NCBI RefSeq assembly: GCF_014696225.1
Contig: NZ_JACJPV010000018.1
Location: 1-64,000, forward strand
Origin: Anabaena sp. FACHB-1237
GTDB lineage: Bacteria; Cyanobacteriota; Cyanobacteriia; Cyanobacteriales; Nostocaceae
Direction of reading: 5' to 3'
DNA length: 64,000 bases
A program made the translations under genes and the position numbers. Positions 1-10,884 of this stretch are shown here, in pieces (position 1 is the first letter of the stretch; each line of letters opens with the position of its first letter). A model generated the notes under the pieces. The model did no database searches. It was not told the origin of the DNA and saw only the letters and a list, made by a program, of their open reading frames with translations.

Positions 1-137
1 TGTAGATGTCTATGTTGCATTGTGCTGTCGAGAGTTTAGTAATTTCTCTCATTCTCCCATACCGATTACTAGACGACCCTTATTTATCAATGCACTATTT
101 TTTTATTCTGTCAATGCGTAAGTCCTAATAATTACCA
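1..137. other. Left-edge non-coding stretch with a half repeat
   Basis: No convincing coding frame is visible. Positions 116-126 read GCGTAAGTCCT, the right terminal sequence of the AGGACTTACGC element family found complete near 27.5, 43.3 and 49.4 kb. Only this half is present, so it is a truncated relic or a chance match. Confidence 0.4.
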
Positions 138-749
138 ATGAGCGATTACCAATTATCTAAAATTCCCGTGTTTGAACAAAAAAACCAAAAACCTGAAATT
201 CCTCACCTTACACGCACCCAAGTTCTGATAGCTATGGGAGTAACAGCAGTTATCCTTTGGGTAATTGCTAAAATATGGTTACGTTTTGGTAACGTCATTC
301 TCTTCAAATGGTACTGGAAACCAGAACATTTACTGATAGGAATTGCTTTAGGATTAATAATTACATTAATAAGTAGCTTGTCTTATTATTTTGTACCTGC
401 TTACCGCAGAAGTGCAGATTATTACTTAGAAATAATTCTCAAGCCTTTAGTATTACCTGATTTAATTTGGTTAGGACTATTACCAGGATTAAGCGAAGAA
501 TTATTATTTAGAGGAGTAATGTTACCGGCATTAGGAGGGACTGATCTAGCTGTAATTGTATCAAGCTTGTGTTTCGGGATATTACACTTAAGTGGACCAG
601 AACAATGGCCTTATGTAATTTGGGCAACAATTATTGGTGTAATTTTTGGTTATAGTGCTATTTTCACAGGTAATTTATTAGTACCGATAATTGCCCATAT
701 TTTCATCAATTGGTTATCCAGTTATTTCTGGAAAATTAGAAAAGTTTAA
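138..749 (+). CDS. CPBP family intramembrane metalloprotease
   Basis: A 203-residue membrane protein with hydrophobic segments from about residue 30 onward. It carries the hallmark of the CPBP (CAAX protease and bacteriocin-processing, Abi) family: the EExxxR motif at E120, E121 and R125, and a conserved histidine in FGILH around residue 150. Further His/Asn positions lie near the C-terminal HIFINW. Members are glutamate/histidine-dependent proteases that cut within the membrane; substrates in cyanobacteria are mostly unknown. The start is preceded by an AT-rich stretch without a strong Shine-Dalgarno sequence. The next gene on the same strand starts 166 bp downstream and seems unrelated. Confidence 0.85.
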   Translation: MSDYQLSKIPVFEQKNQKPEIPHLTRTQVLIAMGVTAVILWVIAKIWLRFGNVILFKWYWKPEHLLIGIALGLIITLISSLSYYFVPAYRRSADYYLEIILKPLVLPDLIWLGLLPGLSEELLFRGVMLPALGGTDLAVIVSSLCFGILHLSGPEQWPYVIWATIIGVIFGYSAIFTGNLLVPIIAHIFINWLSSYFWKIRKV

Positions 750-870
750 AGCGGGAGAAATTTATGAATTTATCTCACGCAGAGGCGCACAGACGCAAAG
801 AGTAAGAGTTTTAAAAGTGGAAGTTGTGATTTTCATACCTCAATTTATTCCCACTTTTAGCTTAATTGCC

Positions 871-911
871 AATTATCAATTATCAATTATCAATTATCAA
901 TTATCAATTTA
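871..911. repeat. Heptanucleotide tandem repeat (AATTATC)5
   Basis: Five perfect copies of AATTATC plus a partial sixth lie just before the start of the permease gene. Heptameric short tandem repeats are common in intergenic regions of filamentous cyanobacteria and vary in copy number by slippage. This one sits where a promoter or ribosome binding site of the downstream gene would be expected. Confidence 0.85.
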
Positions 912-915
912 GAAA

Positions 916-1692
916 ATGTTGTACAATTTAACCCTTCTCAATAGTTTTTTTCTGTTTATTGCTGCTTTTATTGCTGGAGGGCTAAATGCTGTAGCTGGAG
1001 GAGGAAGTTTTATTACATTTCCTACTTTAATATTTACGGGTATTCCTCCTATTGCGGCTAATGCTACGAATAATACCGCTTTATGGATAGCCACTATAGC
1101 TAGTGTAGGGGGATATCGTCATAATCTGAATATTCCCAAAAAACAACTTTTATTATTATGTATTACTAGTTTAATTGGGGGGATTATTGGTTCTGTAATT
1201 TTGTTATATACCTCGGTTAATTTTTTTAAAAAACTCATACCTTATTTATTGTTATCGGCCACATTATTATTTACCTTTAGTGAACCTTTAAAAAAGTGGT
1301 TACAAAATAAAAGCCTAAAAACGAATTTAGATGAACCGCCGTTATTGATGGTGATAATTTCTCAATTAGGTATATCTATTTATGGTGGTTTTTTTGGTGC
1401 GGGGGTAGGAATTTTAATGTTAGCAAGTTTAAGTTTTTTAGGAATTAAGAATATTCATACTATGAATGGTTTTAAATCTTTTTTAGGTGGTTGTATTAAT
1501 GGTATTGCTATTATTCCTTTTATGTTTGCTGGTGTGATAGTCTGGCCACAAACTTTATTAATGGCTATAGGTAGCTCTCTTGGTGCTTATTTATCTGCTT
1601 CTTATTCTACAAAATTAGAACCTGGGTTAGTGAAAAGATTTGTGATTTTTGTTGGTTTTGCTATGACTACTTACTTTTTTATTCGTGGTTAG
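916..1692 (+). CDS. TSUP family transporter (TauE/SafE type)
   Basis: A 258-residue polytopic membrane protein with the internal repeat typical of the TSUP family. The first repeat begins with the glycine-rich AGGLNAVAGGGSF around residues 20-33, and the second has GGFFGAGVGILML around residue 155. The family exports or imports sulfite, sulfolactate and other small organosulfur anions; the substrate cannot be read from sequence. The start lies directly after a heptanucleotide repeat, so no clear ribosome binding site is seen. Downstream lies psaB on the opposite strand, with its terminator between the two. Confidence 0.85.
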   Translation: MLYNLTLLNSFFLFIAAFIAGGLNAVAGGGSFITFPTLIFTGIPPIAANATNNTALWIATIASVGGYRHNLNIPKKQLLLLCITSLIGGIIGSVILLYTSVNFFKKLIPYLLLSATLLFTFSEPLKKWLQNKSLKTNLDEPPLLMVIISQLGISIYGGFFGAGVGILMLASLSFLGIKNIHTMNGFKSFLGGCINGIAIIPFMFAGVIVWPQTLLMAIGSSLGAYLSASYSTKLEPGLVKRFVIFVGFAMTTYFFIRG

Positions 1693-1828
1693 AACAGATA
1701 ACGATAGTTGAGAGTAACTAATTAAAATTAAATACTATCTAACCAACAACTTACCTTGATTTCTCGCAGTATTAATAAAATTATTATTAGCGGTAAAAAC
1801 TTGAGTACGCAAGATGCCTGTTTATGAA

Positions 1829-1857
1829 AAACCCCCCACCTTACGGCAGGGGATTTT
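1829..1857 (-). terminator. Rho-independent terminator of psaAB
   Basis: On the minus strand CCCCTGCC, a GTAA tetraloop and GGTGGGGG form an eight-pair stem with two G-U pairs, followed by a run of T. It lies about 30 bp past the psaB stop codon and fits as the end of the psaAB transcript. Confidence 0.8.
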
Positions 1858-1887
1858 TTGTTACTTACCTACAACTGGGAGTCAGAA

Positions 1888-4119
1888 TTAACCGAACTTA
1901 CCAGAAGTAGAAGCAATGAGGAACGCCGCGTAGGTAACAATGTAACCCACAGTGAAGTGAGCTAAACCAACCACACGAGCTTGAACAATGGAGAGAGCAA
2001 CGGGCTTATCTTTCCAGCGAACTAAGTTAGCTAGAGGAGTCCGCTCGTGCGCCCAAACCAAGGTTTCAATTAACTCTTGCCAGTAACCTCTCCAAGAGAT
2101 GAGGAACATGAAACCAGTTGCCCAGATTAAATGTCCGAATAAGAACATCCAAGCCCAAACGGACAAGTTATTCATGCCATAAGCATTGTAACCGTTAATT
2201 AACTGAGCAGAGTTAGCCCAGAGATAATCACGGAACCAGCCCATCAAGTAGGTAGAGTTTTCATTGAACTGAGCTACGTTACCTTGCCAAATACCTAGGT
2301 GTTTCCAGTGCCAGTAGAATGTTACCCAGCCGATGGTGTTTAACATCCAGAACATAGACAAGTAGAAAGAATCCCAAGCAGAGATATCGCAAGTACCGCC
2401 ACGGCCTGGACCGTCGCAGGGGAACGCATAACCGAAGTCCTTTTTATCGGGCATCAGTTTAGAACCACGAGCATCCAAAGCACCTTTAACAAGTACCAAG
2501 GTTGTGGTGTGGATAGCTAAAGCGAAAGCATGGTGAACCAAGAAATCGCCAGGTCCAATGGTTAAGAAGAGGGAGTTAGTACCAGAGTTAATGGCATCTA
2601 ACCAACCAGGTAGCCAAACGTTACCAGCGTTGGGGTAAGCAGTGTAGGCGATACTGTCGGGGTTAGACAACAGTACATTCAAACCGTATAGAGCTTTACC
2701 TTGAGCAGCTTGGATAAATTGAGCAAATACTGGTTCGATGAGGATTTGCTTTTCAGGAGTACCGAAAGCAACTACTACATCGTTGTGAACGTATAAACCT
2801 AGAGTGTGGAAGCCTAAGAAGAGAGATACCCAGCTAAGGTGAGAAATAATCGCTTCTTTGTGCTGTAACATCCGGTCAAGCACGTTACCTTTGTTAGCTT
2901 GAGGATCGTAATCACGAACCCAGAAGATCGCGGCGTGGGCGAAAGCACCAACCATTAAGAAACCGGCGATGTACTGGTGGTGGGTATACAATGCTGCCTG
3001 TGTGGTGTAGTCCTTAGCGATGAACGCATAGGAAGGCAGAGAGTACATATGTTGCGCCACCATGGAGGTAATAGTTCCTAAAGCAGCCAACGCCAAAGAC
3101 AATTGGAAGTGTAAGGAATTATTGATGGTGTCGTATAAACCTTGGTGGGGTAAGTTAAACTGACCTTCGCTCTTGCTACCGGGAACTAAACCGGACTTGG
3201 AGTTCAACATTTCTTTAATGTTGTGACCAATACCGAAGTTAGTGCGGTACATATGACCAGCGACGATGAATAATACAGCGATCGCTAGATGGTGGTGAGC
3301 AATATCAGTTAACCACAGAGCTTCGGTTTGAGGATGGAAACCACCTAAGAAGGTAAGAATCGCTGTACCTGCACCTGTGGAAGTACCAAATAAATGCCCA
3401 GCAGTGTCAGGGTTTTGAGCGTACACACCCCAGTTACCGGTGAAGAAGGGGGTTAAACCTGCGGGGTGGGGAGCCACTGTTAAGAAGTTATCCCAACCTA
3501 CATGAATACCACGAGCTTCAGGGATGGCAACGTGAACCAAGTGACCTGTCCAAGCTAAGGAGCTAACACCGAATAAACCAGCTAAGTGGTGATTCAATCT
3601 GGGTTCAGCGCTCTTAAACCAAGATAAGCTAGGACGGAACTTAGGTTGTAAGTGTAACCAACCAGCAAATAGTAAGAGTGCGGATAGGAGGAGCAAGCCA
3701 ACAGAACCGGTGTACAGTTCATTGTTTGTCCGCATCCCGATGGTGTACCACCAGTGATAAACACCGGAATAAGCAATGTTTACAGGATTGCTTGCGCCAG
3801 CTTGAGTGAAAGCTTCAGTTGCTGCTGCACCGAAGTGAGGATCCCAAATTGCGTGGGCAATGGGACGGACGTGAAGAGGATCTTTGATCCACTCTTCAAA
3901 GTTACCTTGCCAGGCTACGTGGAACAGGAGGCTGGATGCCCACAGGAAGATGATTGCTAAGTGGCCGAAGTGAGTGGCGAAAATCTTTTGGTAAAGATTT
4001 TCTTCAGTCATGCCATCATGGCTTTCAAAGTCGTTGCCTGTTGCGATCGCATACCAAATCCGACGAGTAGTCGGGTCCTGTGCGAGATCCTGGCTAAATT
4101 TTGGGAATTTTGTTGCCAT
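1888..4119 (-). CDS. psaB: Photosystem I P700 chlorophyll a apoprotein A2
   Basis: A 743-residue integral thylakoid membrane protein, the expected length for PsaB. With PsaA it forms the heterodimeric reaction centre that binds P700, most antenna chlorophyll a and the early electron acceptors. The conserved [10 protein letters not shown] segment at residues 568-577 supplies two of the four cysteines of the shared [4Fe-4S] cluster FX. Many histidines (for example [11 protein letters not shown]) ligate chlorophyll. It lies 112 bp downstream of psaA on the same strand and is presumably cotranscribed with it. An AGAGGA ribosome binding site precedes the ATG. Confidence 0.99.
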   Translation of the reverse strand: MATKFPKFSQDLAQDPTTRRIWYAIATGNDFESHDGMTEENLYQKIFATHFGHLAIIFLWASSLLFHVAWQGNFEEWIKDPLHVRPIAHAIWDPHFGAAATEAFTQAGASNPVNIAYSGVYHWWYTIGMRTNNELYTGSVGLLLLSALLLFAGWLHLQPKFRPSLSWFKSAEPRLNHHLAGLFGVSSLAWTGHLVHVAIPEARGIHVGWDNFLTVAPHPAGLTPFFTGNWGVYAQNPDTAGHLFGTSTGAGTAILTFLGGFHPQTEALWLTDIAHHHLAIAVLFIVAGHMYRTNFGIGHNIKEMLNSKSGLVPGSKSEGQFNLPHQGLYDTINNSLHFQLSLALAALGTITSMVAQHMYSLPSYAFIAKDYTTQAALYTHHQYIAGFLMVGAFAHAAIFWVRDYDPQANKGNVLDRMLQHKEAIISHLSWVSLFLGFHTLGLYVHNDVVVAFGTPEKQILIEPVFAQFIQAAQGKALYGLNVLLSNPDSIAYTAYPNAGNVWLPGWLDAINSGTNSLFLTIGPGDFLVHHAFALAIHTTTLVLVKGALDARGSKLMPDKKDFGYAFPCDGPGRGGTCDISAWDSFYLSMFWMLNTIGWVTFYWHWKHLGIWQGNVAQFNENSTYLMGWFRDYLWANSAQLINGYNAYGMNNLSVWAWMFLFGHLIWATGFMFLISWRGYWQELIETLVWAHERTPLANLVRWKDKPVALSIVQARVVGLAHFTVGYIVTYAAFLIASTSGKFG

Positions 4120-4231
4120 AGGTTTTGATAGTTCCTCTGACCTTTAGCCATCTGGTGTCCATTACATTTCGGATTTTAGATTTAATTTCAAATTTAAAAT
4201 CTCCTCTAAAATCCAAAATACTGCTGAGGTT

Positions 4232-6490
4232 TTACCCTACTGAAAGTATGTGTGCGTGGAAGAATGCCCAAGTTGTGGCAATTCCTCCGAGTAGGTAGTG
4301 AGCCACACCTACAGCACGGCCTTGAGTGATGCTCAATGCGCGAGGCTGAATAGTAGGAGCTACCTTGAGTTTATTATGTGCCCAAACGATTGATTCAATC
4401 AATTCTTGCCAGTAGCCACGACCACTGAACAGGAACATGAGACTGAATGCCCATACGAAGTGTGCGCCTAAGAACATTAATCCGTAAGCTGACAATTCAC
4501 TGCCGTAGGAGTTAATTACTTGTGTAGCTTGCGCCCACAAGAAATCGCGTAACCAACCGTTGATGGTTAGAGCGCTTTGAGCAAAATTATCACCAGCGAT
4601 GTGGCTAACTGTACCATCTGTATCTACAGTTCCCCATACGTCAGATTGCATTTTCCAACTAAAGTGGAAAATTACAATTGATAGGGAGTTGTACATCCAG
4701 AATAGTCCTAAGAACACATGGTCCCAACCAGAAACTTGGCAAGTACCACCGCGACCTGGACCATCGCAGGGGAAGCGGAAACCTAAGTTAGCTTTATCTG
4801 GAATCAGACGTGAGCTACGAGCGTACAGTACGCCTTTTAACAGGATCAGTACAGTTACGTGAATAGTAAAAGCATGGATATGGTGAACCATGAAATCTGC
4901 TGTTCCTAAAGGAATAGCAGCCGCAGCCACTTTACCACCTACAGCTAACACCGCGCCCCCGAACACATGACTTACTGCTTCTAAGGCGTTAGGTGCAGTT
5001 GTTCCTGGTGCTAGTTGATGCAGTCCTTGCACCCACTGAGCAAATACAGGTTGTAACTGAATTGCTGTATCAGAGAACATATCTTGGGGACGACCCAAAG
5101 CACGCATTGTGTCGTTGTGTATGTATAAACCGAAGCTATGGAAGCCTAAGAAAATACAAACCCAGTTTAAATGAGAAATGATAGCATCACGATGACGAAT
5201 CATGCGATCCAATACGTTGTTTTGGTTCACAACTGGATCGTAGTCACGCACCATGAAGATTGCTCCGTGAGCCGCGCCACCAACAATCAAGAATCCGCCT
5301 ATCCAAATATGATGAGTGAACAAGCACAACTGTGTAGCGTAATCAGTTGCCAAGTAAGGATAGGGAGGCATCGCATACATATGATGAGCGATGATGATTG
5401 TCAATGAACCCAACATTGCTAAGTTCACAGCCAGTTGAGCGTGCCAAGAGGTAGTGAGAACTTCATAAAGACCTTTGTGGCCTTCACCAGTGAATGGTCC
5501 TTTATGATTTTCCAGAATTTCTTTCATGCTGTGACCAATACCCCAGTTAGTGCGGTACATATGGCCAGCAACAATGAACAGTACAGCGATCGCTAAGTGG
5601 TGATGAGAAATATCAGTCATCCACAAGCCACCCGTTACTGGGTTTAATCCGCCTTTAAATGTGAGGAAATCTGCATAAGCTCCCCAATTTAAGGTGAAGA
5701 AAGGTGTTAATCCACTTGCGAATCCAGGATATAACTCTGCCATTTTTGCTGTGTTAAACAACAATTCATGGGGTAAAGGAATATCTTTAGCTGCTACACC
5801 AGCATCTAACAACTTGTTGATAGGTGCTGATACGTGGATTAAGTGACCTGTCCATCCCAAAGAACCACAACCTAACAGTACTGACAGGTGATGATTCATC
5901 ATTGACTCCGCATTCTGGAACCATTCCAGTTTGGGAGCGCGTTTATGGTAATGGAACCAACCCGCGAATAGGAATAAGCCTGCTAATACCAAGCCACCAA
6001 TCGCAGTTACATACAGCTGGAAGGAGCTAGTGATACCCCAGCCACGCCATACTTGGAACAAGCCAGAGGTGATTTGAATGCCGTGGAAGCCACCGCCCAT
6101 GTCACCGTTTAAGATGTCTTGTCCGACAATAGGCCAAACTACTTGTGCGCTAGGTTTAACCCCTAATGGGTCTGTTAACCATGCTTCGTAGTTGGAGAAT
6201 TTAGCGCCATGAAATAACATTCCGCTCAACCAGATTGCTACTACTGCCAGGTGGCCGAAGTGCGCTGCGAAGATTTTGCGGGAGATGTCTTCTAAATCGC
6301 TTGTATGTGTATCGAAATCGTGGGCGAGTGCATGAAGATTCCAAATCCAGGTGGTGGTTTTTGGACCTTTGGCTAATGATCTCTCAAAATGTCCAGGTTT
6401 GGCCCATCTCTCGAAAGAGGTAGGAACTGGATCATTGTCAACGATCACTTTTGCCTTTTTTTCCTCTCGCTCCGGAGGACTAATCGTCAT
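4232..6490 (-). CDS. psaA: Photosystem I P700 chlorophyll a apoprotein A1
   Basis: A 752-residue protein matching PsaA in length and sequence throughout, beginning [14 protein letters not shown]. It is one half of the photosystem I core. The FX ligand segment [10 protein letters not shown] lies at residues 575-584, and chlorophyll-binding histidines occur along the transmembrane helices. It is the first gene of the psaA-psaB operon and has a strong AGGAGG sequence four bases before the ATG. Expression in cyanobacteria is usually redox- and light-controlled, but no HLR1-type element is certain here. Confidence 0.99.
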   Translation of the reverse strand: MTISPPEREEKKAKVIVDNDPVPTSFERWAKPGHFERSLAKGPKTTTWIWNLHALAHDFDTHTSDLEDISRKIFAAHFGHLAVVAIWLSGMLFHGAKFSNYEAWLTDPLGVKPSAQVVWPIVGQDILNGDMGGGFHGIQITSGLFQVWRGWGITSSFQLYVTAIGGLVLAGLFLFAGWFHYHKRAPKLEWFQNAESMMNHHLSVLLGCGSLGWTGHLIHVSAPINKLLDAGVAAKDIPLPHELLFNTAKMAELYPGFASGLTPFFTLNWGAYADFLTFKGGLNPVTGGLWMTDISHHHLAIAVLFIVAGHMYRTNWGIGHSMKEILENHKGPFTGEGHKGLYEVLTTSWHAQLAVNLAMLGSLTIIIAHHMYAMPPYPYLATDYATQLCLFTHHIWIGGFLIVGGAAHGAIFMVRDYDPVVNQNNVLDRMIRHRDAIISHLNWVCIFLGFHSFGLYIHNDTMRALGRPQDMFSDTAIQLQPVFAQWVQGLHQLAPGTTAPNALEAVSHVFGGAVLAVGGKVAAAAIPLGTADFMVHHIHAFTIHVTVLILLKGVLYARSSRLIPDKANLGFRFPCDGPGRGGTCQVSGWDHVFLGLFWMYNSLSIVIFHFSWKMQSDVWGTVDTDGTVSHIAGDNFAQSALTINGWLRDFLWAQATQVINSYGSELSAYGLMFLGAHFVWAFSLMFLFSGRGYWQELIESIVWAHNKLKVAPTIQPRALSITQGRAVGVAHYLLGGIATTWAFFHAHILSVG

Positions 6491-7013
6491 TCGACCTCCT
6501 CTCTAGGGAATGGGGAATCATGGATACCACCCAGTATACACAATCGTGACTTCCTGTGTCTTTGGTTTCACGATTTGGTTGCTGTGTGGAAAAGTTGTTT
6601 CTGTTGAATTATAGAGTCTCTACCTGCACTTTGTTGGCGACTTTTTAACAATAATTAAAATTAGCCAAATTTTTCCTCTAATTTAGGTGCAATTTTCTAA
6701 TGATCTGCAAAAAGTCAAGGGTTTGTTTATTTAATTTACAAATAATAACAATTCTTAAAATTTATATTTAATACGTAAACTTGCTCAAAGTATTGTCATT
6801 TATGGGTTTTTTGCCCAAAAATCCCGGTTTATTGCTAAAAAATCTAGCTGAATTTGGTGATAAAAGTTACCTAAATTGACTGTTAATGGACAAAAAATGG
6901 CAGAATTTAGCTCTAAAGTCGTAGGTTTACCCCTTGGCCTGTCCTCAAAAAGATGTAATTTAAGTGATGATCATTGTTTATAATTATTAAAAATTATTAC
7001 AAGGAAAAAGGTA
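6491..7013. promoter_or_regulatory. Divergent psaA / lipoprotein upstream region
   Basis: This 523-bp non-coding region separates psaA (minus) from the lipoprotein gene (plus). On the minus strand a TATAAT hexamer (plus-strand 6608-6613) lies about 118 bp before the psaA start, a plausible -10 box without a clear -35 box. The psaA ribosome binding site AGGAGG is at 6495-6500. On the plus strand another TATAAT is at 6979-6984 and an AAGGAAAAAGG ribosome binding site precedes the lipoprotein ATG. Promoter assignments are inferred from consensus only. Confidence 0.4.
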
Positions 7014-8240
7014 ATGAGCTTTAAATTGAAAAGGCTATTTGACAAAATATTTTCAAGAGTTTCAATTATTAAGTTGTTGTCATCAATATTGATTGTAATT
7101 TGTTTGAGCGGTTGTGGGGATAAAGTTAGTGGACAAGAAATATCTAGTGCACCGGCGATGCCTGTAACATCGAATGAAGTGGTAACTACAGTTCCCAAAA
7201 CCTTTACAGAAGTAGCACCTCCAGAAGTGATTCAAACATTGCGTTCTAGCTTAGAAATTTATCAACCACAAGTATCTATAGTGAGTCCGCAACCGGAGGA
7301 AGTGTTCACGGATAATAAAGTGAATGTCAAACTAGAAGTTCACGATTTACCCCTGTTTAAAGATAGTAAATTACAACTTGGACCTCATTTACATTTAATT
7401 TTGGATAATGAGCCTTATAGAGCAGTTTATGATGTTTATGATGGGAATAATCCCATAATTTTATCTGACTTAACCCCTGGTACTCATACATTAAGGGTGT
7501 TTGCGTCCCGTCCTTGGCATGAAAGTTTTAAAAATGAAGGTGCTTATGCCCAAACTACCTTTCATATTTTTACAAAAACCGAGGAAAATAACCCTAGTGC
7601 TGAGTTACCTTTGCTTACCTATAGTCGTCCTAATGGGACTTATGGTGCAGAACCGATCATGTTGGATTTTTATCTGACTAATGCTCCTTTACAAAGTGTT
7701 GTTGGAGATAACAATAGTGATAACATGAGTAATTGGCGGATTCGTTGCACTATTAATGATGAGAGCTTTATTTTAGACCGTTGGCAACCCGTTTATTTGA
7801 AGGGTTTTAAACCGGGTAAAAATTGGGTTAAGTTAGAATTTCTGGATAACAGTGGACAGCCTGTAAAAAATGCGTTTAATAGTACCACAAGAGTAATTAA
7901 TTATGAACCAAACGGTCAAGATACTCTATCTAAAATTGTTAGAGGTGATGTAACTGCTGATGATGTTAGGGGTATTGTGGATGCAGGTTATCAAGTGCAG
8001 ACTCCCGTAGTACCAACTGTGGAAGAAACTCCTGTTCCAGAAGCTAAGGTAGAAAAACCAGCAACTCCTGAGGTCAAAGTTTCTGAACCTGAAAGTCCTC
8101 AAGTGGAAACTCCTCAAGTTGAAGTTTCTCCAACTCCTGAAGTCAAAGTTTCTGAACCTGAAAGTCCTCAAGTGGAAACTCCTCAAGTTGAAGTTTCTGA
8201 AATTGGAACTTCTGATACTACTTCCACTAATGCTAAATAG
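7014..8240 (+). CDS. Putative lipoprotein with C-terminal PEVKV repeat
   Basis: A 408-residue protein with a basic N-terminus, a hydrophobic stretch and the lipobox LSGC around residue 34, so it is probably lipid-anchored at the cell envelope. The body (about residues 60-300) is a conserved cyanobacterial region that I cannot assign to a named domain. It contains beta-rich segments such as GPHLHLILDNEPY and a second module following LLTYSRPNGTYGAEP. The tail from about residue 335 is Pro/Glu/Val-rich and contains two near-identical 22-23 residue repeats (TPEVKVSEPESPQVE...), likely an extended spacer. No neighbour suggests a function. Confidence 0.75.
   Translation: MSFKLKRLFDKIFSRVSIIKLLSSILIVICLSGCGDKVSGQEISSAPAMPVTSNEVVTTVPKTFTEVAPPEVIQTLRSSLEIYQPQVSIVSPQPEEVFTDNKVNVKLEVHDLPLFKDSKLQLGPHLHLILDNEPYRAVYDVYDGNNPIILSDLTPGTHTLRVFASRPWHESFKNEGAYAQTTFHIFTKTEENNPSAELPLLTYSRPNGTYGAEPIMLDFYLTNAPLQSVVGDNNSDNMSNWRIRCTINDESFILDRWQPVYLKGFKPGKNWVKLEFLDNSGQPVKNAFNSTTRVINYEPNGQDTLSKIVRGDVTADDVRGIVDAGYQVQTPVVPTVEETPVPEAKVEKPATPEVKVSEPESPQVETPQVEVSPTPEVKVSEPESPQVETPQVEVSEIGTSDTTSTNAK
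8064..8198 (+). repeat. In-frame 69-bp tandem duplication
   Basis: Two copies of a 69-bp unit (second copy lacking the final codon) encode the Pro/Glu/Val-rich repeat at residues 351-395 of the lipoprotein. The copies differ at almost no position, which points to a recent duplication that keeps the reading frame. Confidence 0.9.
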
Positions 8241-8590
8241 CTATTGGTAGAAACTTAATTTATTGTTCTTAATAAGTTTGTAGAGATTTTCAATAGAAAT
8301 TTCTCTACATCTATATTTATAGAAATTCCCATGCAACTGATCTCTAATGTTTTAGACTAAACGCAGATAAACGCAGATATTTTTTTGATTAGTTAGAAAG
8401 TAAACGCTATAATTATATTATACTAATCTATATTGTTGATTATTGATATATTTATGTATGGAGTAAAGTAAGAGCGTTACTGCGGAGAAGATAGTTCTTC
8501 CTCATCAGAAACCATTATCTCAGATTTTTCGATATTTGTCAAGAGTTGTAAAAAATGGGGCGCGAAAATTTTTTAACACTTAATATCAAG
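8241..8590. other. Non-coding gap with a hairpin
   Basis: At 8280-8307 GTAGAGA pairs with TCTCTAC and the inner TTTC with GAAA, around an AATA loop. It may terminate the lipoprotein transcript, although no T run follows. Around 8357-8380 there is a doubled AAACGCAGAT sequence of a type common in bacterial intergenic regions. Nothing else is recognisable. Confidence 0.4.
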
Positions 8591-9496
8591 TTACTTATTG
8601 GTTAATAGTTGGATAAAAGCTAAACCAGCGATGGAGTTACCAGTAGGATCTAATGGTGGACTGTAGGAAGCGATCGCTCCTTGATGGGGTATGATAGTTA
8701 GTAAAGTGCCACTAATACCTGATTTCATGGGTAGGCCTATTTTAGCGGTATATTGAGGGGAATCTTCGTATAAACCACAGGTTAGCATGACAGAATTAAC
8801 AAGTTGACGATGTTGAGGATGTATATAGTTGTTGTGATGGGATAATACATAACCTAACTTAGCCAAATCTTGTACTGTTGTAGAGAGACAACATATTTGT
8901 TCATAGGTATCAAGGGCTATTTCCAGATTGGTGATATGTTGAGTGTAATAGAGATATTGAGCGATCGCTATATTTATCTGGGAACGAGTAGCACGAACAT
9001 CGGCTAATAGAGTTTCATCTAAAAATAATTGAGAGTGTGCTAATTTATTTAACCATTGACAAAATAGGTGGGTACGAATTGTAGGATTTTCTCCTGGTAA
9101 GTTATCAGCTACAGTAATAGCGCCACTGTTTATCATGGGGTTGCGGGGATAACCGTGATCGTCTTGTAGTTGTTGTAAAGAGTTAAAAGGACTAGAGGAA
9201 GGTTCAATTCCCACCAAGTTTAATACTTTTTCTGATCCTAAACATTCTAAGAGGTATAAGAAAGAGAAAGGTTTAATGACACTCATTAAAGGAAATTGAA
9301 TATTAGTATCACCTAAACAATAGTGTGATTGTAAGTTTGATGGTGACTGATAACAGATATGTATAGCGAATGCGAGGGGATCAGCTTGAGATAAGCTAGG
9401 AATACGTTGAATAACAGTCCCAAAAGCGGCATGGGTTTTGGCTTGTGTGAAGCAAAGAGATAAAGTATCGAGATTAATGTTTTGTAAATTGATCAT
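8591..9496 (-). CDS. glsA: Glutaminase A
   Basis: A 301-residue cytosolic serine-dependent beta-lactamase-fold enzyme that hydrolyses glutamine to glutamate and ammonia. The nucleophile motif SxxK is visible as S72-V-I-K75. The family signature RNPMINSGAI follows around residue 138, and the C-terminal region shows the expected KSGISGTLLTIIP segment. Length matches the family (about 300-310). It is a single gene, divergently placed to hisF, with no operon partner. Confidence 0.93.
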   Translation of the reverse strand: MINLQNINLDTLSLCFTQAKTHAAFGTVIQRIPSLSQADPLAFAIHICYQSPSNLQSHYCLGDTNIQFPLMSVIKPFSFLYLLECLGSEKVLNLVGIEPSSSPFNSLQQLQDDHGYPRNPMINSGAITVADNLPGENPTIRTHLFCQWLNKLAHSQLFLDETLLADVRATRSQINIAIAQYLYYTQHITNLEIALDTYEQICCLSTTVQDLAKLGYVLSHHNNYIHPQHRQLVNSVMLTCGLYEDSPQYTAKIGLPMKSGISGTLLTIIPHQGAIASYSPPLDPTGNSIAGLAFIQLLTNK

Positions 9497-9666
9497 AATA
9501 GAAGGATGATTATTAGATCATAGTTTTGTTGATTTTGGTTAATTTAATATAATTTAAGACTTATTTGCTGGTTATTTCGGGTTTAGTATTTCCTGTTTGT
9601 TATAACCTAAATTACCCCAATACGCTTAAAATTAAATTCCGAGCAATTACTAGGAGTGGAAAGTAT

Positions 9667-10440
9667 ATGTTAGCCAAAAGAATCTTACCTTGCTTAGATG
9701 TGAAAGCTGGTCGTGTTGTGAAGGGAGTTAATTTTATTGATCTTAAAGATGCTGGTGATCCCGTAGAACTGGCTAAAGTTTATAATGAAGCCGGTGCGGA
9801 TGAGTTAGTGTTTCTGGATATTACAGCTACTCATGAAGACCGGAATACGATTATTGATGTAGTGTACAGGACGGCGGAGCAGGTTTTCATTCCATTGACT
9901 GTGGGAGGTGGAGTGCAAACCTTAGAAAATGTTAAAGATTTGTTACGAGCGGGTGCGGATAAGGTTAGTATTAATTCTGCAGCGGTGAGAAATCCAGATT
10001 TAATCAGTGAAGCGAGCGATCGCTTTGGAAATCAATGTATTGTGGTGGCTATTGATGCTAGACGCAGAGTTGATCCAAAAAATCCTGGTTGGGATGTTTA
10101 TGTACGCGGTGGTCGAGAGAATACGGGTATAGATGCTCTATTTTGGGCTGAGGAGGTAACGAAAAGGGGTGCAGGAGAGTTGTTAGTGACGAGTATGGAT
10201 GCTGATGGTACACAAGCTGGTTATGATTTGGAGTTAACAAGGGCGATCGCTGATGCTGTGGAAGTTCCAGTTATTGCTTCTGGTGGTGCAGGAAACTGTC
10301 AACATATTCATGAGGCGTTAACTAATGGTAAGGCCGAAGCGGCATTACTAGCATCTTTGTTACATTATGGACAATTAAGTGTGGCAGAAATTAAAACCTA
10401 CCTGCAAGAACGTCAGGTTCCCGTGCGTTTTGCTGCATGA
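9667..10440 (+). CDS. hisF: Imidazole glycerol phosphate synthase, cyclase subunit
   Basis: A 257-residue (beta/alpha)8-barrel enzyme of histidine biosynthesis. With HisH it converts PRFAR and ammonia into imidazole glycerol phosphate and AICAR. The catalytic aspartates lie in [14 protein letters not shown] (Asp11) and VVAIDARR (about Asp130). The frame is open further upstream to 9565, but ATG 9667 is chosen because the protein family begins [12 protein letters not shown] and an AGGAGTGG ribosome binding site ends seven bases before it. No other his genes are adjacent, as is common in cyanobacteria. Confidence 0.96.
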   Translation: MLAKRILPCLDVKAGRVVKGVNFIDLKDAGDPVELAKVYNEAGADELVFLDITATHEDRNTIIDVVYRTAEQVFIPLTVGGGVQTLENVKDLLRAGADKVSINSAAVRNPDLISEASDRFGNQCIVVAIDARRRVDPKNPGWDVYVRGGRENTGIDALFWAEEVTKRGAGELLVTSMDADGTQAGYDLELTRAIADAVEVPVIASGGAGNCQHIHEALTNGKAEAALLASLLHYGQLSVAEIKTYLQERQVPVRFAA

Positions 10441-10547
10441 TTTTAGCTACAGCGATCAAGTACATCTGTCGGAATTTCTCCAATGAGTCACACTTCCAGA
10501 AAACAATGTTAATATTAGGGGACTAGTATTAAGAAATATTAAGAAAT

Positions 10548-10736
10548 ATGTTGATTCCTATTTTATTATTTGATGTTGCGCTTGTAGCTTGGTCGCTCCA
10601 CCTAATGGAGAAAGCATATCAGCACAAAGAGTTTTCTTTAGTGTTGGCGGGAACATTGGTTGCCCTTGCGGCCGCAGCAATGTTAGTGGTATATTTTTTA
10701 ATGGGAAATTGTATGTCGTATTTATTACATAGTTAA
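10548..10736 (+). CDS. Small hydrophobic membrane protein
   Basis: A 62-residue frame beginning MLIPILLFDVALVAWSLHL, with two predicted transmembrane helices (about residues 1-20 and 30-53) joined by a short charged loop (EKAYQHKE). No named family is recognised. Regular amino acid usage and the membrane pattern support a real small protein, but a chance frame cannot be excluded. It lies between hisF and the glycosyltransferase with more than 100 bp on each side. Confidence 0.55.
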   Translation: MLIPILLFDVALVAWSLHLMEKAYQHKEFSLVLAGTLVALAAAAMLVVYFLMGNCMSYLLHS

Positions 10737-10884
10737 AGTAATCAAGGAGTGAAGCATGAAGAATAATTGATTAAGCGAACCTGTTGACTCCTGACTACTG
10801 AAACCTGAAATATTTTGTAAAATACCCTACTTAATGTATATTGGTAAGCATTGTAGTTAAATATTGTGGTAAATAAAGTAACCT

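Noticed and set aside
691-912. 73-residue plus-strand frame after the CPBP protease
   Set aside because: It overlaps the end of the protease gene, and its tail (NYQLSIINYQLSI) is only the translation of the AATTATC tandem repeat.
7926-8186. Minus-strand frame rich in FRLR-type repeats
   Set aside because: It is the antisense of the lipoprotein's tandem repeat and has no start context.
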